Below are positions 57,395-64,000 of a stretch of 64,000 nt of DNA, piece by piece. Made by a program: the position numbers and the translations under genes. How positions within the stretch are numbered: the first letter of the stretch is position 1; each line of letters starts with the position of its first letter. Source of the stretch: Clarkia xantiana subsp. parviflora (taxonomy: Eukaryota; Streptophyta; Magnoliopsida; Myrtales; Onagraceae); the NCBI GenBank assembly GCA_036873135.1, contig JAPTYO010000010.1:22809772-22873771 (forward strand), in the 5' to 3' direction. The notes beneath the pieces were generated by a model, which was not told the DNA's origin, ran no database searches, and saw only the letters and a list, made by a program, of their open reading frames with translations.

Positions 57395-58128
57395 TTTTTT
57401 GTAAGCTTATTGTACATTTTAAAACATATTAATCCATAAAACTGTTTTTTTTTTTAAACATGTTGTACATTTTAAAACATATTAGTCCATAAAACCATCT
57501 TTTTCAAACATATTACATGTTTTAGATACTTTTCTCTGTGTGGCGAAGGTCCGACATAGACATGTGGTTTGTGCAATTGAAGGGCAGAAGTGAAGCTTGA
57601 GTTTTGTTGTTGAAAAACGTCGCATAAGTAAAGGTTGAGCTTGTCCAATGGAGCTGTTGGTGGATGCTTAACTGTTGGAGCCCAAGTTGAACAGGAAGAA
57701 GAAGGCTGCCAACGAGGATTCTGATAGCAGCGGAAGAAATTGAAAAGGAATGCAAAGTAGATGAAAAGTCATCGCTTGCTTCTACTTCTCCTTGAGCAAC
57801 CTAGTACTCCTGCACTCTTGCTCTCTTCGAAGGAAAGTAGGGATAAAAAGAGTTACACTGAGATGGGCATTGGCCCAATTGTCCAAGAAAGAAAGCTCTC
57901 CTAGCCTAAGAAAGCCAGCTCCCCTAGCGTTGGCAGTAAGCAAGTAAATCTTGTATATATTTTGTGTAGCAGCCGGTCAGAACCGGGTTGGACCGGTTGA
58001 ACCGTGAACCGGACACCACAACGGTTCGACTCCCGGTCCAGTTTTCAAAACACTGATATTAACTTCGAATTTGTAAAATTTGATGTTGTATGAGATTGAT
58101 GTTTGTATAGGAATAAAATATTTGTTTT
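57395..58128. repeat. Family D repeat and possible copia leader
   Basis: 57395-57522 is an inverted copy of family D (two ACATTTTAAAACATATTA(A/G)T units). From 57535 to 57780 the sequence is more GC-rich with short blocks that could be decayed copia gag, but I cannot show it. At 57965-58030 an ACCGG/CCGGT-rich palindromic patch resembles the end of a TIR element. Confidence 0.35.
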
Positions 58129-58794
58129 ATGAAAGGCGTGATGTGCATATTACCCTCAGGGGTCTTTCCCGACGACTTATCGAAGGGGAAGGTAAATTAT
58201 CTTTTGCACTCAAGAACGGGAAGCAGCTTTGGATCTTTGATTTCTATTATGAAAAATAATGTTTTAACAGTCAGACAATTGCTCGAGAAAAGATACGACA
58301 CCCACATGAAGAATCAAGCTCTTAGCATCCATAATAAAACAACAAACTTATCAAAGAATGCGGCCATGACTAAGAATAAGATGTTTTCTCTACGAATGAG
58401 CACACACGATGAGAATTTCTTGAAGGTGACAACCTTGGAAAACTCATCTCTCTGGCACATCAGGTATGGGCATCTCGACTTTGAGGTGCTGAAGCTACTG
58501 GAAAAGAAGAACATGGTTCGAGGCTTGTCGAAGATCAATTGTCCCAATGACGTATGCGAAACTTGTATCGTCGGAAACAACAAAGTAACACATTCAAGAA
58601 ATATCATTCTAAGAGAACAACCGACCGTCTCAATCCACTCGGATGTATGCGGTCTAATCACTCTCATCTCCATTGGTGGAAATAAGTACTTCTTGACCTT
58701 TACCGATGGTTATAGTGGCACAACTTGGATTTATATGATGAAGGAGAAGATCAAAGTCTTGACAAAGTTTAAGGAGTTCAAAAATATGGTCTAG
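58129..58794 (+). pseudogene. Copia GAG-pre-integrase and integrase N-terminal part
   Basis: 221 codons, the longest surviving frame of the element. The zinc-binding H-H-C-C set is visible around HIRYGHLDFE and CETCIVGNN, then the first catalytic Asp in HSDVCG and the FTDGYSGTTWIY block. It ends at TAG 58792-58794; reading on in the same frame gives CGRHLKCLQTDRGGEYTS, the second catalytic Asp region. Confidence 0.85.
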
Positions 58795-59729
58795 AAGCAA
58801 TGCGGTCGTCATTTGAAGTGCTTGCAAACCGACAGAGGAGGCGAGTATACATCGCTTGAATTTGACAGGTTTTGCAAAGAGAATGATATTGTGAGTCAAC
58901 TCACCATGCCTCGAACGCCTCAGTAAAATTGTGTCTCTGAGAGAAAGAATATGACCATCTTGAATTTGGTTCGATGCATAATCCAAAAAAGAGGAGTTCC
59001 AAAAGAACTTTGGAGAGACGCGGTTGCATGTGCAGTTTACTTACTCAGTCGGTTTCCTACAAAGAGGATTTGAGACATAACGCCGGAGGAAGCATGTAGC
59101 AAACGTAAGCCAAGTGTCGAGCATCAATGTGTCATCAGATGCAAAAGTGAAAGAAGCAAAGTGGACCTAGCTCGAGGACAAGAGAGAGTATGAAATGTGT
59201 CATGATCGGCTATGGAGAGAACTCTACTGGCTACAAGTTATACAATCATGTCACAAAAAGAGTTGCTATGTCACGGGATGTCAAGTTTGATAAGGAACGT
59301 GCATGGAATTAGAAAAATAACAACTAGCAAAATGTGGTCTTAGATGCGTAGGAGTCGGAGAAAGAGAGTGTCCGGAATGAAGAAGTTCGGGAGCCAACTT
59401 CACCCGCAAATGTTGGTGCCCAATCGAAAGGAGAGAGCTCAAGTGAATCACTTGTGAGAAAGACAAGGCGAATACAAGACATATTTACCTCTACGAAGGA
59501 TGTTGATGTAGATGATGAAGAACTATATGGTAACTTTTGTCTCTTTGCAAGATATGGTCCATTCTTTCGAGGAAGCCTCCAAAGAGACAAAATGAAAGAA
59601 GGTGATGGAGGAAGAGATCGGATCCATTCGGAAAAACAAAACTTGGGCGCTTACTACACTCCATCGAGGTCATGATGCCGTCAGAGTAAAATTGGTGTAC
59701 AAGACGAAGACAACGGCAAATGGAGAAGT

Positions 59730-60610
59730 ATAGAAATAAAATCAAGGCTTGTCGTGAAGGGATACAAGCAAAAGTTCGGAATTGACTATGAATAAGTCTT
59801 TGCACCGATGGCTCGGATAGAGACGTTAAGATTACTCGTTTTAATTTTCGCTCAAAAGAAGTGGAGAATATTCTAAATGGACATGAAATCAGCATTCTTG
59901 AACGGGAATCTCGAAGAAGAGGTTTACATTGAACAACCACTGAGGTTTATTGTCAAAGGCCAAGAAGACAATGTGTATCGATTGAGAATGGCACTTTACA
60001 GGCTAAAACAAGCTCCAATGGTAGAATTCCAGAATTAATGAATACTTTTTTCAAAGTGGTTTCATTCGGTGCCCGTACGAACATGCTCTTTCCTCAAAGA
60101 CTATCCCCCCGTGGAGATGTTTAGATTGTATGTTTGTACGTAGACGATCTGGTGTTCACCGGCAACAATCCCGCCATGATTCAAAATTTCAAACAATCCA
60201 TGGAGAAAGAGTTCGAGATGAACGACATGGACCTTATGGCATATTTCCTCGTTATTGAAGTGCAACAAAGAGAAGATGTGATATTCTTTTCTAAAAAAAA
60301 AAAGTAAAAAACGAGAGATTCTGAAGAAGTTCACAATAGAAGACTGTCAGTCATTCGACACCCCATTGAGTGTGGAGTACGATTTACGAAAGAAATAAAA
60401 AGAAAATTGGTGAATACGACTCACTACAAAAGCCTCATGGGATGCCTACACTACCTGACCTGTACTCCGCTTGACATACTCTTTGGAGTCGGTTTGGTGA
60501 GTAGATACATGGAGACTCTAAAGACCTCTCACATGAAGGCAACCAAGCGAATCTTAAAGTACGTTAATGGAACACTTGATTATGGGTGTTTTATTCATCA
60601 AAGAAGATGA
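59730..60610 (+). pseudogene. Copia reverse transcriptase remnant
   Basis: Recognisable blocks: RLVVKGYKQKFGIDYE, FAPMARIETLRLLVLIFAQK, MDMKSAFLNGNLEEEV, YRLRMALYRLKQAP, a frame change, VDDLVFTGNNPAMI, NDMDLMAYFL and SLMGCLHYLT. At least two stops and several shifts separate them. A poly-A-like run (60293-60303) interrupts the later part. Confidence 0.8.
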
Positions 60611-60919
60611 GGGCTTGTCTTATTTGTGATAGTGATTGAGCCGGATGCTACGACGATTTGGAAAAACACAACTGGGTACGTCTTCTACCTTGGAGGTACG
60701 GAATTTACTTGGTAATCGAAGAAACAACCAATTGTTGCATTATCTACTTTTGAAGCGGAGTATGTAGCTGTACCATCATGTGTATGTCATGCTATATGAC
60801 TAAGAATATTATTGGAAAAGTTCAAGGTGCAACAAGAAGTCCCAACCAAGATTCAGGTCGACAACAAGTCGGTTATTGCCTTAGCCAAGAACCTGGTTTA
60901 TCAAGAGGGGTCCAAGCCA

Positions 60920-62312
60920 GTTGCAGATCTTGCATATTTTAGTAAAATAGGGTGACAAATGTCACCTAATTATCAAGTATTTCTAGGGGTGGCAACGGGT
61001 CACGGGTAATCCGTGACCCGCGGGGCCCCGCACCGATTTTGACCCGTTGACCCGCGATCCGTGACCCGTGGGGCGGGTACGGTTTTGGGGTCGCCCCGCC
61101 CCGTTGACCCGCCCCGCCCCGTATGTGGATAATTTATATATATATTACACATATTTATATAAAACTATATAGGTAATATAATACATAGTTAAAATAATTA
61201 GGATTTGTGACTTGTATTTGGATTTGAAGTTAAATTTTTTATTTGTGATTTAAATTTTAAATTGAATTTGTATATGGTAAATATATAATTTAGGGTTTAA
61301 ATTGCTAATAATATATTATATACCACTAATAGGTGACCCGCGGGTCGACCCGCCCCGCCCCGCGAACTGTGTGGGGCGGGTACGGGTCGACCATCTCGAC
61401 CCGCGGGGCGGGCACGGGGCAAGCGATACCCGCCCCGACCCGCCCCGTTGACATCCCTAAGTATTTCTAGTGAGACCTTATGTTTATTTCGGAATAAATA
61501 TATACTCTGAACCCCATTATTTTGGTGTAAGATCCCCATTATTTTGTGTCGGGCACTAAGACCCCCATTACTTTGTGTGAGACACTAAGAGCTCCATTTT
61601 TATTTTGTAAGACCTCGTTATTATTTTGTAACAATATCATTCAATCCATTTGGAAAAAAGGTTCATCAAAATTAAATTTGGGGGCTTTTGACTTAAAGAG
61701 TACGGTTGTAAGTTTTATTACTCATATCTCCTTTGCTAGATTATAAATTGTAGTTAATCTAATCTAAGGTACTCCATGAGGATGTCCAATAAATATAAGT
61801 ATATAAAACCATACAATATGTTTGAAAAAGATGGTTTTTAGTATCAATATGCTTTAAAATGTACAACATGTTTCTAAACAATGGTAATTGATACTTATTT
61901 CAATCACTTGTCCAAATTTGTCGTCAAATACATTTTAAACTTCCAAAATTAACCAAATATTTTTCCAAATATTAAAATCAAGACATAATAACGTATACAA
62001 GTGTTATAATAGTGTCTTGACTCAATTCAACTGATCCACAACCGGTTCTAGTCCGATTTGACTCAAAGATAACATTTGCATAAGCAATTAAAGCTTAGTT
62101 GTGATAGTTTAAAAATTACTTAGTTAATATTATTAATTTAAAATGTATTTAATGAAAATTTGGATAAATAATTGAAGAAAGTACCAATTATCATCGTTTT
62201 GAAACATGTATTTTTTTTTTTTTGAAAATTTTCCTAAGAAAATTGTTAAATCTTCGCAATTTTTTCTTACATAATGTACTCCCATTACGAACCTCATGGA
62301 TCTGCCAGTGAT
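60920..62312. mobile_element. TIR transposon family C inserted in copia RNase H
   Basis: Ends CCAGTTGCAGATC (left) and GATCTGCCAGTG (right) are inverted copies. The copia frame YQEGSK reads up to the left end and HIDTRYH from the right end, with TCCAA(G/A) present on both sides (about 60911 and 62313), so an insertion with a 5-8-bp duplication is supported. The right 330 bp match the family C copy at 37855-38199. A hAT element is nested in it. About 61495-61620 has repeated CCCCATTA(T/C)TTTG words. No transposase seen. Confidence 0.7.
60984..61459. mobile_element. hAT-type element nested in family C element
   Basis: 476 bp between TAGGGGTGGCAACGGG and CGTTGACATCCCTA with a perfect 8-bp duplication, AGTATTTC (60976-60983 and 61460-61467). 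GC-rich CCCGCCCCG clusters at both ends, AT-rich centre. Close relative of the element at 56637-57372. No transposase. Confidence 0.9.
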
Positions 62313-62530
62313 CCAAACACATCGACACTCGGTACCATTCATTTGTGAACATGTCAAGGCCAAACAAAGTTGAACTCGTACTTGTGAAGACCAATGATGA
62401 AGTTGTTGATATTTTTACAAAGGCTCTCAAAACTAACATCTTTCAGCACTTACGAAAAATTCACGGCATCACTAAAATTGGAGAAACAAGTTTAAGGAGG
62501 ATCTTAGAAAATAAACTTGTATCTAGATGA

Positions 62531-63660
62531 TTAATGAAGAGTTTAGAGAGTCTAAGTTAGTTGGAAAAGTGTCATTAAGACTAGGTAGTTGAGAAGTGAA
62601 ATTGATTCTAAATAGTTTGGAAGTAAGTCTAAAACTCTTATCTTGTACTTATAAAAAAAAATATAATGTGATAAAAGGAAAATCCATAAGTTGAAACAAA
62701 TAAAAATAGTCTCTCATTATTTCTCCACCACATTCACATATATATGTATTAGAGAATAGACGTGTGATGCACGTGTGTCAAATTCCCCAAACTCGTGTAC
62801 TTAAAAATAATAATTAAGGAAGCTAGATCAGTCATTACTTCGTTGAATAATCTACTAACCCTGTCTCAACAATATATTCCATTAAGGTGAGGATTCTAAT
62901 ATGTGTGGTTAAGAGGTACAATAAAAACAATACCACACTCGATAATGAGGAAACAATCGTACATATAGAGGTAATGATCTAATTATTAAGAACATGTTGT
63001 GGATGTTTACCATCGACATGTATGTACTGATGATACGTATATAGCATGTACTTAGTAATATAAATGATCGTAGTAACAAATTAATGTGACAATTTTTTAT
63101 AATAAAATAAAGAGAACATATTACATGCATGTAGTACGTAGCATGTAAATGAACATGAACTTTAATTAAGATAGTACTAAACGTATTTGAGATTTAAAAT
63201 TGGAGAGACTACATTGATAATACTTTATGGAATATTTTATTTTTATAGTAATATTTAAATGTGAAGAGACATGACTTTTGGGGTGAGGATCATTGAGATT
63301 TTTATATACACTTAGTAGATTGTGGTAAAATTTAAATGTAAATAGACATGACTTTTGGGAGTGAGGACTATTGAGACTTTTATATATGTAATATATATAT
63401 ATATATAAAAGGAAAATCCATAAATTGAAACAAATAACAGTCTCTCATTATTTCTCCGCCACTCTCGTATATATATATATATATACCAACATATTATTAT
63501 ATATACTTAAAAATGGAGATATTTTGTCTCACATAATAAGAGATATGATTTATGGACAATGTGTCAATATTTGGAGCGGAAAGAAGTTATTTTAAAAACA
63601 AAAAATGGAGTTTATATAATAGTGGACAAAAAGTCCACATTCTTGAATGTGTGTGAGCTA
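62531..63660. repeat. AT-rich DNA with two local duplications
   Basis: A block with GGAAAATCCATAA(G/A)TTGAAAC and TCTCTCATTATTTCTCC occurs at 62678-62750 and again at 63408-63482. Between them, a unit with GACATGACTTTTGGG and GTGAGGA is repeated at about 63268 and 63346 (roughly 80 bp apart). TA microsatellites flank these. Possibly LTR remnants of the copia element, not proven. Confidence 0.45.
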
Positions 63661-64000
63661 GTAGCCAGTTACAGAAGTATAGGGCGGCTAATTTTGGGCG
63701 TTTAGATAGATATAGTAGTGGTGGTGCTGCTACAATATTAATAGTATTACTGCAGAGCTGTAGTGCAGCTTAGTCTCTTACTCTCTTCTAATTAATCACT
63801 ACATAGCAGCAGCTGCAGCTGCAGCCTCCCACTAGCTATTCCATTTATTGTTTACTGCTTCTCTTTTGGATCACTGTGTCTCCTAGCTCTGTTTTTGTTT
63901 CTTTCACTCTCCCCTGATCTTTCAACTAGACGATATACAATTGAGTTAAACATAACCTAAATACAGTCTTAAGTATTCACTATTTTACAATTTGGTGTCT
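63661..64000 (+). other. Possible 5' region of a gene to the right
   Basis: Base composition changes to a CT-rich leader-like sequence with GCAGCAGCTGCAGCTGCAG (63808) and CTCTCCCCTGATC. It could be the 5' UTR or promoter of a plus-strand gene beyond the window. No ATG-led frame is long enough to support this. Confidence 0.25.

Larger units (their letters stand above)
58129..62530 (+). mobile_element. Dead Ty1/copia element with nested insertions
   Basis: Copia pol can be read in order: GAG-pre-integrase (LWHIRYGHLDFEVLKLLEKK ... CETCIVGNN), integrase (HSDVCGLI, FLTFTDGYSGTTW), reverse transcriptase (SRLVVKGYKQKFGIDYE, MDMKSAFLNGNLEEEVYIEQ, YVDDLVFTGN-like block at about 60135) and RNase H (60607-60920 and 62313-62530: VELVLVKTNDEVVDIFTKAL). 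Stops (58792, 58925, 59071, 59792, 59875 and others) and frame changes show it is dead. The RNase H part is split at TCCAA by a 1.4-kb insertion (60920-62312). LTRs were not identified. Confidence 0.85.

Noticed and set aside
59454..59940. Minus-strand frames of 88-149 codons
   Set aside because: Antisense to the dead copia pol region, with no family similarity.

Overview
The window looks like nuclear DNA of a eudicot plant. It is AT-rich, its few genes carry GT-AG introns, the recognisable proteins belong to plant families (GASA/snakin, SAUR, F-box/PP2-A), and most of the rest is plant transposable elements. The species cannot be named from the sequence. Nothing prokaryotic, viral or organellar was seen.

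Genes. Four protein-coding genes look intact. (1) A three-exon GASA/snakin cysteine-rich secreted peptide lies on the minus strand (5841-6686). (2) A gene for a bL31m-like mitochondrial ribosomal protein, minus strand, has its coding exon at 20125-20331 and a long 5'-UTR intron. (3) A single-exon SAUR gene is at 24641-25045, minus. (4) A three-exon F-box/PP2-A gene is at 47088-49654, plus. A cytosolic-type pyruvate kinase locus (38202-41483, plus) keeps most exons and introns but lacks its first exon and carries several reading-frame and splice lesions; I call it a pseudogene.

Mobile DNA, left to right. 1-3.4 kb: two Ty3/gypsy LTRs with a tRNA-Arg-type primer site (Ogre/Tat-like) in opposite orientation. 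3.4-5.7 kb: internal remnants and a 3' LTR with a hAT MITE inside its TATA box. 7.15-14.75 kb: a complete Ty3/gypsy element of Tat-like type, minus strand, GC-rich, with a perfect 5-bp target duplication, almost identical LTRs, a damaged coding region and tandem-repeat arrays in its 3' UTR. 16.3-20 kb: foldback, Tourist-like and MULE-like MITEs. 22.2-28.7 kb: a palindromic minisatellite, an LTR fragment, SINE-like units, a probable Copia LTR and a hAT element. 29.17-34.6 kb: an old Ty1/copia element, minus strand. 34.6-38.2 kb: AT-rich sequence with a Helitron end and a LINE fragment. 41.6-46 kb: MULE-like, Tourist-like and hAT elements. 50.4-55.4 kb: AT-rich block bounded by two Helitron-type 3' termini. 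56.4-57.4 kb: a foldback plus a hAT element. 57.9-62.5 kb: a dead Ty1/copia element containing a TIR transposon that itself contains a hAT element.

There is no operon-like co-operation among the genes. The main story is how nested transposons have shaped isolated genes: the Tat-like element sits about 345 bp upstream of the GASA TATA box, repeats fill intron 2 of the F-box/PP2 gene, and a TIR element ends immediately before the first surviving pyruvate kinase exon. I did not find a convincing new biological system. The most unusual items are the young but coding-dead Tat-like element, the out-of-frame 31-bp expansion in its RNase H domain, the set of GC-rich hAT elements with clean 8-bp duplications, and the triple nest at 58-62.5 kb.
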